Positions 45,795 through 56,277 of a stretch of 64,000 nucleotides of DNA are shown piece by piece. The stretch comes from Sinorhizobium fredii USDA 257 (GTDB lineage Bacteria > Pseudomonadota > Alphaproteobacteria > Rhizobiales > Rhizobiaceae). Both the position numbers and the translations under genes were made by a program. Numbering within the stretch: the first letter of the stretch is position 1; each line of letters begins with the position of its first letter. The notes beneath the pieces were generated by a model. The model was given only the letters and a program-made list of their open reading frames with translations, searched no databases and was not told where the DNA came from. The stretch is taken from NCBI RefSeq assembly GCF_000265205.3, contig NT_187163.1, positions 124,001 through 188,000 on the forward strand, given 5' to 3'.

Positions 45795-48700
45795 ATGACG
45801 ACAGTCAATACGGTCAAACAACATAAAAAACTCTCACTGGAATCCCGGTTCACATTTGCCGAGGACTCTCTCGCCCGTGTGAGCGGCGGTTGGGATTCCG
45901 ACCTGCGGCCAGCAGTCGGGCTCGAGGATGGTGAGCGATACTTGCTGCGGCTCTTCCGGAAGACTGGCACTGCGCTGGACGACGACTTGAAGGCAATTGT
46001 TAATCGAGGGCTGCGGCGAATTCGACGTGTTCTATCTTCACGACGGGCTCGTGAAGTTCTGGTCGAAGTGCTCGAGGTCGTCGAGGATGCGCAGGAAATC
46101 GCGATCGTTATGGCTGATCCCGGTAGCCCGATTTCCGGAACGTCGCATAGAAGGAGAGCAAGACAGGGCCGCTTTCTCACGAGCACGAGCCGAGCTATTT
46201 TCTGGCGCAATATCGTCCGGATCGCGGAGGCGCTTACTCTGTGCCATGATGCGGGCATCGTGCATGGCGGTGTGAGCACCCACACCATCTTCTCGCACTC
46301 AGACGATAGCGATGACTGTCGTCTCGGGGGATTCGAAGCATGCGTCCACATTGCTGACGGCGACCTTGGAGCCTCCGGACATCTCCTTCGCTCTTCTGGA
46401 GCGATTTCATTTCGACAGGATTGGATCGATCTTGCCGAAGTGGCCGCAGCTATACTCGGCCTGGATGGAGATACCCCTCCTTCGTTGCTATCGATCGAAC
46501 GCCGAATGCTGGATCGTTTGGCGAACCCGCCGCAGTTTCAGCTTTTTGACGGCAGCATCGTGCTTGGCGAATTAAGGGAAGTCATCGCCGAGCTCGACAG
46601 GGTCGGGTCGAGCTCTGACGGAGAACTCATCCTATATCCTTCACGGAACGTCCTTCAGAGCGATTTACCGGCTCTGTCGTCCGGGACGATACCGGCGCAT
46701 GATGTCGCTGCCCTTATGCAGTTCGTCGCGGAAGATCTGCTTACAGCCGGGGTTCGTCTCATTCCGGCAGGTCAAGATAGCATACGCATCCTCACCGATC
46801 TGGCGATCTACAACGTGAAGATCGTCAACGACGCAGTTGGAATGATCGAGGCGGCGCACAAAAGACGCCCGAACGACTGGATACAAGGCGCGGAGGATGT
46901 TGTTCACCGTTTACATTTGGCCAGGAATCGCGCGAGTGCCGAAGAGCGCGTGCGGAACCTTGGTCCAGGTGCACGACGATGGCGAGACTTCTCAGAGCGT
47001 GTGCGAGCAATTGGGGTGACGAATGATGTTCCTATGTGGTTCGCTCTTCTCCTCCTTGAGGCTTTTACCCTACTAAGGGAGCAGTTTCGCCTGTATCCCG
47101 TCGAAGTCCTTGCGTCGCCCGATAGCGAGCAAAATGTGGTGATGCTCGCACCTCGCGATGACTCGATGCGGGACGATCAGCGTGAAATAATGGGATTGCG
47201 GCCTGCGGCGGAGGCAATGTGGCGCGAACTCAAATACGACGACGGAAAGGTGAATTGGACCGTATCGAAGTCTGCCAAACTGGCAACCGGCCGTGAACGA
47301 TTGCCGGAACTCAGTTATGAGGGAAGCAACCTTGTTAACGGGAAACTTGCGTTCGCCTTTGCAACGAACCTGACTGTACCGCCAGGACAGTTGCTCTTTC
47401 TCCGGCCTCGCAAGGATAACGGAACCGAGCGAGCCATCAGGCGGCGGCTGCAGAACATTGTCGCGGCCAGGGCCAACGTGGAGCTCCTCAGAGCTTTGGA
47501 CGACCCGGCGCAGGTGGCAATGGATGACATGCTGCGTGATATCGCTGTTCCGGGTTCGCCGCCGGCAGATGCAGATATGGAGCCATCGAAGATTGAGGCA
47601 TGGCAGTCGATCGTCGCGGGGAGGTCGATTAACGTCGTCGTCGGCCCACCTGGGGTGGGAAAGACGTTTTTGATTTCACACCTCGTGAAAAGCATCCTCG
47701 ACCAAACGCCCGATGCTCGCATTCTGGTGTCTGCCCAGAACCATGAGACGCTCATTCATATGGAGGACGAGCTTCGGAAGTTCCTGCCCGAGCAGTCGAC
47801 AATTGTCGTTCGCGTCGAACGGTCTCGGGTCAGCGAAGAAGAGAGCACCCTGCGGCAAAGCTCGGTCGCGTTGTTACGCTCCATCTCCAAGCCTGACACT
47901 GAACGCGCGGCCGTCATGGCAAACCAGCTCCATCAGATCACTCAGGCGCTAAATCCTGTCGACAGGTCGGAAAAGTCAACCGCCGAACGTGCTTTGCGCG
48001 ACACCGACAATCTGACGCTTCGCTCGTCTGACGTCACCTTAGCCACGACCTCATCCCATGTCCTTGAGGAAATGATTGCCGATGGCGAACAGTTCGACTG
48101 GGTTTTCATCGAAGAAGCCGCGCGCGCAAATGGTGCTGAGCTAATTGGCGCCCTCCTTCTCGGTAACCGCCGGGTTATGATCGGCGACCATAATCAATTG
48201 TCGCCCTTCGATGTGGTCGAGCGCCAAAAGTTCTACGATGGCAAGCGCGCAAACGAATTGCTGAGGGATGCCAAAGAAAAGCTTTCTGCGATCCCCGATC
48301 TGCCAGGTGAAGTGGAAATCGCCCTCGACGCGCTCAAGGCGGATCAGTTCTTGCTCAGCGATGTTCTCGCCACCGCTTCTCGCCTCGAGGAGCCATTCAG
48401 ATCAATCGCCGAGCGAGAGGCCCTCAGAGCCGGAGACGCTAAACGTCCGAGCTCGATCGCGAACACCTTGCGCGAACAGAGCCGGATGCATCCAGCAATT
48501 GGCGAGCTTGTCTCAAACACCTTCTATAAAGGTGAGCTCGTTCCATCGGAGCGCGTGAAGCAGCGTAAGCCAGCAGTCGAAACAATTGCGGGCTTCCCTG
48601 CATCTCCCGTCGTGATCCTCGACATGCCCTCGTTGAGCGTCGTCAAACGCAAAGCGTTCGAGCACACTGTCAGGCGGTCTTACCGAAATGAGTCGGAAGT

Positions 48701-49235
48701 AAAGGCGATAGTATCCGCCATGAAGAGGTTGCGCCCAGTCGTGTCCGCGGACGGGCGTCGGCCGACGATGGCGGTATTGTCGCCCTATTCCGCTCAAGTG
48801 AGTCATTTCGAGCGCTTGCTCAAGCCCGAGATCGATACGACCGAGAAGACCCTTTTTGGCTTCGCCAGCCCGCGCGGAGATGGAAAGTTTATCTATACAA
48901 GTGACAGCTTCCAGGGTGGTGAGGCAGACGTGATCGTCGCCAGCCTCGTTCGAAACAACGTGCTCGTTGGCACGCGAGCCCTCGGTTTCATCAAGAACCC
49001 GCAGCGACTGAATGTGCTCCTCAGTCGAGCCAAGCATAAGCTGATACTTGCCACCAGCCGTAGGTTTATCAGCAACACCGTAAATGGGATCGATCCGGAC
49101 GGCCTGAATGATGAGCTAGGCTTCCTGCGAAGGATGCTCGATGAAATCGCGCGGCTTGCAGAGACGGAATTTCCGGGGGTTGGTATGGGCGCTTCCATCA
49201 TCACGGTCGATGAGAATGGGAAGCTCTCCCGATGA
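45795..49235 (+). CDS. mkoA: Kinase-like domain fused to SF1 (COG1112) helicase, Mokosh MkoA-like
   Basis: A 1146-residue protein. Residues ~20-260 have a protein-kinase-like fold: a VIV-type hinge, the helix ahead of the catalytic loop (AEALTLCHDAGIVHGG), and positions equal to HRD and DFG, but changed to HGG (~155) and GGF (~177). The C-terminal half is an Upf1-like helicase: Walker A VVGPPGVGKTFLI (~617), motif II WVFIEEAARANGAEL (~770), motif III GDHNQLSPF, motif V DSFQGGEADVIVASLVRNN and motif VI RLNVLLSRAKHK. Kinase-like plus COG1112 helicase followed by a PLD gene is the layout of type I Mokosh anti-phage systems. The next gene overlaps by 4 bases. Confidence 0.8.
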   Translation: MTTVNTVKQHKKLSLESRFTFAEDSLARVSGGWDSDLRPAVGLEDGERYLLRLFRKTGTALDDDLKAIVNRGLRRIRRVLSSRRAREVLVEVLEVVEDAQEIAIVMADPGSPISGTSHRRRARQGRFLTSTSRAIFWRNIVRIAEALTLCHDAGIVHGGVSTHTIFSHSDDSDDCRLGGFEACVHIADGDLGASGHLLRSSGAISFRQDWIDLAEVAAAILGLDGDTPPSLLSIERRMLDRLANPPQFQLFDGSIVLGELREVIAELDRVGSSSDGELILYPSRNVLQSDLPALSSGTIPAHDVAALMQFVAEDLLTAGVRLIPAGQDSIRILTDLAIYNVKIVNDAVGMIEAAHKRRPNDWIQGAEDVVHRLHLARNRASAEERVRNLGPGARRWRDFSERVRAIGVTNDVPMWFALLLLEAFTLLREQFRLYPVEVLASPDSEQNVVMLAPRDDSMRDDQREIMGLRPAAEAMWRELKYDDGKVNWTVSKSAKLATGRERLPELSYEGSNLVNGKLAFAFATNLTVPPGQLLFLRPRKDNGTERAIRRRLQNIVAARANVELLRALDDPAQVAMDDMLRDIAVPGSPPADADMEPSKIEAWQSIVAGRSINVVVGPPGVGKTFLISHLVKSILDQTPDARILVSAQNHETLIHMEDELRKFLPEQSTIVVRVERSRVSEEESTLRQSSVALLRSISKPDTERAAVMANQLHQITQALNPVDRSEKSTAERALRDTDNLTLRSSDVTLATTSSHVLEEMIADGEQFDWVFIEEAARANGAELIGALLLGNRRVMIGDHNQLSPFDVVERQKFYDGKRANELLRDAKEKLSAIPDLPGEVEIALDALKADQFLLSDVLATASRLEEPFRSIAEREALRAGDAKRPSSIANTLREQSRMHPAIGELVSNTFYKGELVPSERVKQRKPAVETIAGFPASPVVILDMPSLSVVKRKAFEHTVRRSYRNESEVKAIVSAMKRLRPVVSADGRRPTMAVLSPYSAQVSHFERLLKPEIDTTEKTLFGFASPRGDGKFIYTSDSFQGGEADVIVASLVRNNVLVGTRALGFIKNPQRLNVLLSRAKHKLILATSRRFISNTVNGIDPDGLNDELGFLRRMLDEIARLAETEFPGVGMGASIITVDENGKLSR

Positions 49236-50971
49236 ACAACATCTACATTCCGGCATGGCATTATCGGGCGCCAGGCATCGTTCAGCGCACGTGGGGCTGG
49301 AGCCCTATCGAGGAAATGGTGCTGCTGTCGCTTGATCGCAACCCAGGAACGATCGATGCCGTCGCGGCACACTTGGGAATCCTGCGACAGATTGTGAGCT
49401 CGACCGTAGCCCGCCTTATGCAGTTCGGCCTCGTTGAAGTCCGGCTTTCGCCACAGCCAGTGCTCGCCACAAGCAGCGTCGGGCATAGCTTCATTCGCGC
49501 GGGACGTGCGCTTCCTGAACGAACCACGGACCGCGAAATCGGTATCAGTGTCGTATATGAAAAGGTCGGGCAGTCTGTCTTCAGGACGCGAGATGTGGAC
49601 ACGATCCCGGTTTCGAAACTCCCGGCCAGCGGCGCGATTGTCGCTTTTCCATCGGGCGAAGCGCCGGAGACGGACTATTCGATGATGCAGCGCGTCAGTC
49701 AGTTCACGGCCGGTACACTTCGTCCGGGCGAATGGCTTCGGGGTGTCGAGGCCAACAGTTCGTTCCTGGAACGAAAATTCCTGGTTCTCAATCTTGACGA
49801 TGTGAAAGACGGGATACTGCCACTAGGGGCGAGCGACCAGCTCGTGGAAGCCCTGAAGGCGACAATAAAAACCGGCATCTTGCCGACGACCGCTGCTCCG
49901 CCAGTCAGCCAGCCTGTGGTGATCGACACGTCGTTTGCCACCGAACAGCTTATCGTTGGGTCCGAACAGCACTTGCAGCGCTTCGAGCAAATCGTTGGCG
50001 CTGCAAAGTCGCACATCTTTGTCCTTTCAACGTTTGTCGCTTCGCAGTCCGATGAGAAAGGCAAAGAGAGGCGCGAGAGGATATGGCAGGCCCTCGAGGA
50101 TGCATGCAGACGAGGCGTCAAATGTCACCTGTTCTTTGGAACGTCGCTTGATCGCGCCAAGCATGCATCAGCCATGCAGGAACTCTACACTCGGCTATCT
50201 GCGGTTCGGCAGACGAGAGGCTATCTGCTCGTCCAGAGAGATCCTGTGGGCAGCCATGCAAAGTTTCTCCTAGCAGACGATGGCGATGGTGGTGCAATTG
50301 CGGTGATGGGGTCCTGCAATTGGCTTTCGTCCCCGTTTTCGGCTGTCGAGGTTTCCGTAGAACTCAGGGAAACCAACGCTGTTGCGACCGGAATGGATCT
50401 ACTCCGCGAGATCATTGCCAAACTCTCCGGCGCCAGCCGATCCGTGGAAACGCTTTTGTTTATGGCGTCGGAACTGCGGCGTCAGCGTGCCCGTCTTTCA
50501 TGGTCTTCAGAAACCCCGCCTCCTACCGCCAGACTAACCATTCTTCGGGCCGACGACCACGAGCGCCTTCTCCGCGTTGCGGCGCACGATGCGCAGGAGC
50601 GTTTCGTTTGCTGCACGAATAAGGTCGGAGCCAATATGGTCCCCGCCCTGTTCGACCCCGCAGAGGTCGCAGGCAAGCGATTGAGTGACGTGCGTGTCTA
50701 CTACTCGCGACGGTCGGGGCCGATCAAACGGGGGCATGTCGCACAACACCGCGAACGTCTGAATGGCATCGTCGAGTTAACTGGCGTACCGGAGCCGCAA
50801 TTGCACGCCAAGTTCCTGGCGTGGGACAACGACCATATCGTCGTCAGTAGCTTGAACTGGGGCTCGCAATCGGGATTGGAGGAGAACCCATTGGACGAAA
50901 TCGGCCTTTACCTGCAGGGCACAAAGCTTGCGACATCGTTGCTAGATAAATTCGAGGCAGCGAGTAGATGA
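49232..50971 (+). CDS. mkoB: Phospholipase D-type nuclease, Mokosh MkoB-like
   Basis: A 579-residue protein. An N-terminal winged helix (WSPIEEMVLLSLDRNPGTIDAV...VSSTVARLMQFGLVEV, residues ~25-70) is followed by two PLD half-sites: SHAKFLLADDG...MGSCNW near 340 (HxK) and LHAKFLAWDND...VSSLNWGSQSG near 523 (HxK). Both histidines and lysines are present, so it should be active as a nuclease. Its ATG overlaps the helicase stop (ATGA), showing translational coupling. In Mokosh the pair degrades or blocks phage nucleic acid. Confidence 0.82.
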   Translation: MNNIYIPAWHYRAPGIVQRTWGWSPIEEMVLLSLDRNPGTIDAVAAHLGILRQIVSSTVARLMQFGLVEVRLSPQPVLATSSVGHSFIRAGRALPERTTDREIGISVVYEKVGQSVFRTRDVDTIPVSKLPASGAIVAFPSGEAPETDYSMMQRVSQFTAGTLRPGEWLRGVEANSSFLERKFLVLNLDDVKDGILPLGASDQLVEALKATIKTGILPTTAAPPVSQPVVIDTSFATEQLIVGSEQHLQRFEQIVGAAKSHIFVLSTFVASQSDEKGKERRERIWQALEDACRRGVKCHLFFGTSLDRAKHASAMQELYTRLSAVRQTRGYLLVQRDPVGSHAKFLLADDGDGGAIAVMGSCNWLSSPFSAVEVSVELRETNAVATGMDLLREIIAKLSGASRSVETLLFMASELRRQRARLSWSSETPPPTARLTILRADDHERLLRVAAHDAQERFVCCTNKVGANMVPALFDPAEVAGKRLSDVRVYYSRRSGPIKRGHVAQHRERLNGIVELTGVPEPQLHAKFLAWDNDHIVVSSLNWGSQSGLEENPLDEIGLYLQGTKLATSLLDKFEAASR

Positions 50972-52113
50972 CCGGGGTAGTGACTGAAAAGTCCGCGCCC
51001 AACGCCGCAAACGCCGGCCTCGTCATGAAATTTTTGGAGCTTGATGGGCAAAACGGTCAGCCGCCTCGTTCCGTGAGTATCGGTGGCCTCGAGCTGGAAC
51101 CACTAAACTACGACCAGCTGGCAGGTGCACAACTGCATAGACCTCTATCCGTCCCGCTCAATTGGCGTCACGCCAGAATTCTTGAGACGAACATCGAGGG
51201 CATTGAGATCGATAGTCTGGCACGCGGAAACGCGACGCTCGAGAGCACTCATAATTCGATGGCCGTCAGCCTGCAGCGTGGCGGTTGGCTTCCGTCTGGT
51301 CTCGCGATCGCCGATGGTGGCGTTACGATCCTGCCCGATAGAAATGTCATCAGCCAGATAAAGGGACGTTTCGAGGGCGGCTCTGTTGTCGGCGCGGGTC
51401 AGGACTTTCTGGACTTGCTTGCTGAGCAGGAGGTGCGACTTAACCCCCTTCTGTTCGCGATCGAAGGCAATGACCGGAGAATTCCAGATCATCAGATCGT
51501 AGAAGCGCAGCTGACGGAAGTGACGGCCTTTCTCCGCAAAGCGCTTCCGAAGGCAGAGCTTGTTGTCGGCAACGACAGTCTGAGGGGAGCTCTTGGCCTG
51601 ATCGAAGACACCCGTGCTGGGCTTGAGCGAAAGAGCAAGTTCCTCCTTCATCTCTCGCCTGTCCTCACTGCTCCAACGAGCCGCAGGCTTTTCGACAAAC
51701 GATGGACCGATGTGCTTGATGCGGCCGATCGCTACGGTGTGGCTCGCGGTTCTTTGGTTGTTCTGGCGGCGTTGAGCTCAGTGGCGGTTCCAAACTCTGG
51801 CAGCCCCGCAAAGAAGATGTTGAAGTTTCGGGCGACATACTCTGACGAGGACGCCTACAACGCGCTCGCAGATATACGTTCGCTTGAAATATTAATTCAC
51901 CTCCTCGCGCTGTTTCCCGGAGAGCGTCCTGCCATTTTTACAGCCGACAGAGCATTGGCGCTTTTCTGGACCGGAATCCGGGCGCATAACTTCCGACGCG
52001 AAATGCGCTCGGTATCGTGCGATCTAGCGCCGGTAGAGCAGTTGTTTCCGGGCGACACGATGAACCTCTGGAAGAGCGATTGCAGACCTCGCGCAGCCGC
52101 GCAGGCAACGTAA
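50968..52113 (+). CDS. PIN-like protein, third gene of the Mokosh-like operon
   Basis: A 381-residue protein whose ATG overlaps the mkoB stop (ATGA). PIN-like features: VTILPDRNVISQIKGRF (Asp ~124, in the place of the first PIN aspartate, with an Asn two residues on), AYNALADIRSLEILIHL (Asp ~302) and PAIFTADRALALFW (Asp ~327), each at the end of a hydrophobic strand as in PIN RNases. The first ~110 residues are of unknown fold. I infer a metal-dependent RNase that may be an effector or accessory of the system. Described type I Mokosh has two genes, so this third one is unusual. The call rests on motif reading only. Confidence 0.6.
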   Translation: MTGVVTEKSAPNAANAGLVMKFLELDGQNGQPPRSVSIGGLELEPLNYDQLAGAQLHRPLSVPLNWRHARILETNIEGIEIDSLARGNATLESTHNSMAVSLQRGGWLPSGLAIADGGVTILPDRNVISQIKGRFEGGSVVGAGQDFLDLLAEQEVRLNPLLFAIEGNDRRIPDHQIVEAQLTEVTAFLRKALPKAELVVGNDSLRGALGLIEDTRAGLERKSKFLLHLSPVLTAPTSRRLFDKRWTDVLDAADRYGVARGSLVVLAALSSVAVPNSGSPAKKMLKFRATYSDEDAYNALADIRSLEILIHLLALFPGERPAIFTADRALALFWTGIRAHNFRREMRSVSCDLAPVEQLFPGDTMNLWKSDCRPRAAAQAT

Positions 52114-52119
52114 ACCCGT

Positions 52120-54870
52120 TCATTCGGCGCTTCGTCGATCAATTAGCTGCGTGTGGTCACAGCCGGGATATTGGTTGCACCCGAGAAAGCGGCCGTTGTC
52201 GCGACCTTTCCGTTCTACCAGTTGGCCCACGCCGCACGCCGGACACGGATTTAGCGTGTCACCATCAATCGTCTCGAAACGCAAGTTTTCGCCGGCGATT
52301 TCTGAGAGCTCCCGAATATATCTGGATGGCTCACGGCTGTTCGTCAGCAGGAACACACCGCGGCTCGCGCGGGTCAATGCGACATAGAAAAGGCGGCGCT
52401 CCTCGGCAAACTCAAACGTCTCCGGTCGCGGCATGACTAGATTGAGCAGCTCATCGTCCTCTATCCGGCTTGGCACCCCATAATCGCCTTCGCTGACATC
52501 GAGCAGAATCGTATAGTCGGCCTCAAGTCCCTTGGCTCGATGGAACGACAGTCCCGAAACTTCGATATGCTCGAATTTTGGCATCGCCCCCCTGAACGGA
52601 TCCAGCTGGTTGTAGCGCCACAGCACCATGACCTTGAGCTTCTGGTGCTCGTCGCTCCGCCACTGTACGGAAATCCCGCCAAGGAAGGTATCGAGGCGCT
52701 TCAGCAATCGGAGGCATGAATCGGCAAAATCTGACTTGCCGCGATCACCGTCGATTGGAATGACCCGGATCGATCGTGGGATCGCCGGCCGTGTCGACCG
52801 CACCGATTTCTTAAGCTGGATCGGATTGCGCTGGACGAAGCTGGCCGCTGTTTCGGCGATGAGCTGATTGCAGCGATAGGTTTGCTCCAGACGACCTTGC
52901 CAACTTGCCCCAAAATTCGCCTCGAACTGCGTGAATATCGTAATGTCCGAACCGGCAAAGCGATAGATCGACTGCCAGTCGTCACCCACCGCAAAGATCT
53001 TGGTGAACGGCTTCTGGTGTTTCAGCGCCTTGATCAGCTTCGCGCGCGGCTCGGAAATATCTTGGAACTCTTCGACGAGGATCAGGGAGTATGGGCTCTC
53101 ATATTGTCCGGTTTCCACTAGCCGCGTGGCATTGGCGATCATCGAGTCGAAATCGATGCGGTTGGCCTCTACCAGCTTCTGGGAATAGGTTTCGGTGATC
53201 TTCCAGACGACCTGCGCAAATTCCCTGGCGCGGGTGCGATCGTGAAGCGATTTGGCGCGCTCAAGCAGCATGTCCAGGGTCAGGTGGCCGGCGCGAATGT
53301 GTTTGATGCAGATCGCAATCAGCTTGTGATAGTGCTTGATGACAACCGGCTCGAGGGCTTTCACGATCGCCGCATAGCTTTTACGTTCGAACCGAATGCC
53401 CCGTTTCGCAAGCTCTGCTTCGAGTTCCGCAATCAGCGATCCATCACTCGCTTGCGCCGACGTGGTCCGGAATACATCCATCCCGGCCTTGCGGTATGCG
53501 GCCAGCTTGTTTTCGGCATGGGTGACGTAGTCCGCGAAGGGGGACGTGCCGTCAGCGTTGATGGCCAGATGCTCATGGATCGTTTTGCTGGCGGGGTAAT
53601 AGAAGTCCGGATGGACGTACCGGATTTCCCCGTTTCCCTCGTTGATCGGGATCTGACGTTCGTACTCGAACTCGACGGAGTGCAGCCAGAGCCAGTTGGT
53701 GACTGTCTGCTCCTGGAGCGACTTCACATAGATGCCGGCCATCGTGCCGACGGTCGCATTTCCTTTCCGCCGGCGCACCGACAGGTAGCGCTCGTAGTCT
53801 GCCTCGGAATCGAACACCTCTGCCGGGATATCCGCCTTAGGATGAAGGACGAGGAGGTTGACCCAAAGCCCGGCGAATTCCGCGTCCGAACGCAGCAGCT
53901 CGTCTATGATCTCTTCGATCACTCTGGCCTCGCCGGCGGGATGTTCGACCCAGTCGGCAAGCTGAGGGGGACGGCCTTCGACCTCTTCGATAATTCCGCG
54001 ACCGAGGGCGTGAAACGTGATCACTTTACATCCCGGATTTCCTGGATCGACCGCGAGCTGTCTGTATATCCGCTCTTTCAGTTCATCGGCGGCGCTCTTG
54101 TTGAAAGCGAGCACAAGGATTTCCTCAGGCCGATAGAGCTGCTTGTCGAGGACGTAGGCGACCTTGCCGACCATGGTGGCGGATTTGCCTGAGCCGGCAG
54201 AGGCGACGAGGAGATTGTTGTCTTCCAATCGAATGCACGCCTCGCGTTGCTGATCGGACAATGACCGGCCATCCAGATTGTCGTAGAACGACCGGTATCT
54301 CGACAGCTCAGCCGAGACAAACGCATCATTATATCTGTGGCGAACATCCGGATCGGTGAGGAAGGTGAGCGATCGGGGCAGCGCCGCTTTAAGGGTGGCC
54401 GGCATCAGTTCCGGGTCGAACAGAGGGTGCGAAAGCGCGGCCGCGGCTTCACCTGTTACATTCGCAATCGCACGGGCCAGGTCGGCATGGGCCAGATATT
54501 GCCGGTTACCCTCGGTGATAGACTGTAGTTTCGTATCCACTTCGCTCAGGCGCTCGGTGTCGGAGCCGATCAAGTCGAAGAGGTGGTTATTGATAAAGCT
54601 GTAAAGGTCTGCCGCAATCCGGGTTGCTGCCTCTTCTCCGAGGCAGGGCAGGCTGTAGATTCGATTGCGAGACCGGACTTCGACCGAATGCCACAGCAAA
54701 GCCTTGCCGACGGAAATGGCTATGACGTCCAGACAAGGAAGATTGTCGGCGCCGTTCACGTTGATCTGCAGGGCCGCCGGCAACGACGAGCTCAGCGTCA
54801 CTTTCCATTTTCCTTGGGGAAGGAGTCGGGCAAAAAATCCAGGCCGGTGTGTTCGAACACGATCAGACAT
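52120..54870 (-). CDS. UvrD/helicase IV-like SF1A DNA helicase with zinc ribbon
   Basis: A 916-residue helicase like HelD (helicase IV). An N-terminal ~190-residue domain precedes Walker A LVASAGSGKSATMV (~225), motif II LILVEEFQDISEPRA, motif III FAVGDDWQSIYRFAGSD, motif V SFHRAKGLEADYTILLD and motif VI RLFYVALTRASRGVFLL. The end is a topoisomerase-type zinc ribbon (CPACGVGQLVE...GCNQYPGCD). It unwinds DNA 3' to 5'. It is convergent with the Mokosh operon (6 bases apart) and follows a frameshifted gene by 25 bases. Confidence 0.88.
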   Translation of the reverse strand: MSDRVRTHRPGFFARLLPQGKWKVTLSSSLPAALQINVNGADNLPCLDVIAISVGKALLWHSVEVRSRNRIYSLPCLGEEAATRIAADLYSFINNHLFDLIGSDTERLSEVDTKLQSITEGNRQYLAHADLARAIANVTGEAAAALSHPLFDPELMPATLKAALPRSLTFLTDPDVRHRYNDAFVSAELSRYRSFYDNLDGRSLSDQQREACIRLEDNNLLVASAGSGKSATMVGKVAYVLDKQLYRPEEILVLAFNKSAADELKERIYRQLAVDPGNPGCKVITFHALGRGIIEEVEGRPPQLADWVEHPAGEARVIEEIIDELLRSDAEFAGLWVNLLVLHPKADIPAEVFDSEADYERYLSVRRRKGNATVGTMAGIYVKSLQEQTVTNWLWLHSVEFEYERQIPINEGNGEIRYVHPDFYYPASKTIHEHLAINADGTSPFADYVTHAENKLAAYRKAGMDVFRTTSAQASDGSLIAELEAELAKRGIRFERKSYAAIVKALEPVVIKHYHKLIAICIKHIRAGHLTLDMLLERAKSLHDRTRAREFAQVVWKITETYSQKLVEANRIDFDSMIANATRLVETGQYESPYSLILVEEFQDISEPRAKLIKALKHQKPFTKIFAVGDDWQSIYRFAGSDITIFTQFEANFGASWQGRLEQTYRCNQLIAETAASFVQRNPIQLKKSVRSTRPAIPRSIRVIPIDGDRGKSDFADSCLRLLKRLDTFLGGISVQWRSDEHQKLKVMVLWRYNQLDPFRGAMPKFEHIEVSGLSFHRAKGLEADYTILLDVSEGDYGVPSRIEDDELLNLVMPRPETFEFAEERRLFYVALTRASRGVFLLTNSREPSRYIRELSEIAGENLRFETIDGDTLNPCPACGVGQLVERKGRDNGRFLGCNQYPGCDHTQLIDRRSAE

Positions 54871-54895
54871 CAGAGCTCACGTGCTACCAGAAAGT

Positions 54896-56277
54896 TCAGT
54901 CCGAAAGCCACTTGCAATCGGTCCAATGCCGTTCATACCGTCTTGCGAATTCTGTCATCTCCCGAACATTGGCCTGCGGTGTCTGACAGGCGCGGGCGCA
55001 GGTCGAGACGACATCCCGGTAAAGGGACGCGGAGACGGGCCGGATGCCCTCGTAGTTCATGATCAGGTCGGGAAGGCGCTCCGTGATTGCCTCTCCCCGA
55101 GGCGCCATGACAAAAGTCGGCGGTGTCCCGTATGCATTGATCAAGATGTATCTCCAGCTCGGGTCGGCCTGACCTTGGGTGGGAACGATCTCGCAAGGGC
55201 AAGCATCACCGCCGCCGGAAATCTCCTGATAGACCGCTTCGAGCGCGTGAGCCTTCCTGGCAATCAGGACATAGGGTCCTGCGGGCGTGTAGCCGCCCAT
55301 CCCTTCGTCATATTCGATGCCTAACAGGCGTAAGAGGTCGAAGCGCGCCGCTCGGTCCAGGAGGGAGCGCTCCGAGATGAACCACTGGAGTTGCCGCAGG
55401 GTAATCCCGGCTGCGGTGGCGATCTCTCTGGGCGAATTGGGCCAGCAGGCGACCAGGTTTTTGGCGATTTCGGCCGCATTGTCGTACTCTTCGTAGGCCG
55501 TGATGTCGTCGTCGTCATCGACGTCCTCTGATGGGTCTTCTCCCGAAAGCAGCCATATCCTGCCGGTAAATCCGTCGTGTTTGAAATAACGCGGCCGATC
55601 GGGTGGGAGTGAGGTCTCCCAGGATGACAGCCATGCACCGGCTTCCCAGTCCACTTTTTCGAGGAGAATGTCTGCCGGCTTTCGCATCGGCAATTCCAGC
55701 CAAGACTCGATCTTCTCCTCGAGTTTTCTGTTGCTGAGTCTGAGAGGACCGCGACCCGCCCTCCAATCGTGATCCTCGTGTGCATCGCGACAAAGGGTCT
55801 CGACGGACGCGACCAGCGACAGACCGACCGGGTCGTGTCTTTTTGACAGCCACAGGGAGGCATCCTGGGCTGAGCGCAACGATGCGGGCACTGTTTTATC
55901 CTTGGCGTCCGCAACCTCAGGCCGGATGCCGATCTTGGATCCGCCGCCAGTGTCGGATCGGCCTGTGCCACATGGCGGTTCACACGCAGAATATCCGGCA
56001 GACCGCGCAAACCCTCTGCGTTTCCCCATGCCGTCAGCAGCACGTCGCGCAACGATTTGTGCTTCTCCATGGTGGAAAATGTCAGCCAGCGGATCGGCAG
56101 GCCGGCAACGGTGAGCCCATAAAGTATGATGGGGCTCAGCCCATGCCGTTTGGCGTCCGCTAGTCGTATCGGATCGCGGATAGCGACAACGCCGTGCTGA
56201 GGGTGGTGGAATAGAAACTTGGCGGTTGAGACGTAGAAGTGATGTTCTCGGTCTGGCTGTTGCGCCTTATTGTCCAT
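54896..56277 (-). pseudogene. Protein of unknown function with HTH-like region, frameshifted; upstream of the helicase IV-like gene
   Basis: The N-terminal ~120 residues read from ATG 56277 (HHFYVSTAKFLFHHPQHGVV, SLRDVLLTAWGNAEGLRGLP). Near 55925 the coding potential moves to another frame, which continues KDKTVPASLRSAQDASLWLS to the stop at 54896. One base missing there would give a single protein of about 460 residues. The C-terminal part has a possible helix-turn-helix (PREIATAAGITLRQLQWFISER). The family is not recognised. The gene probably formed a pair with the helicase downstream. Confidence 0.6.
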
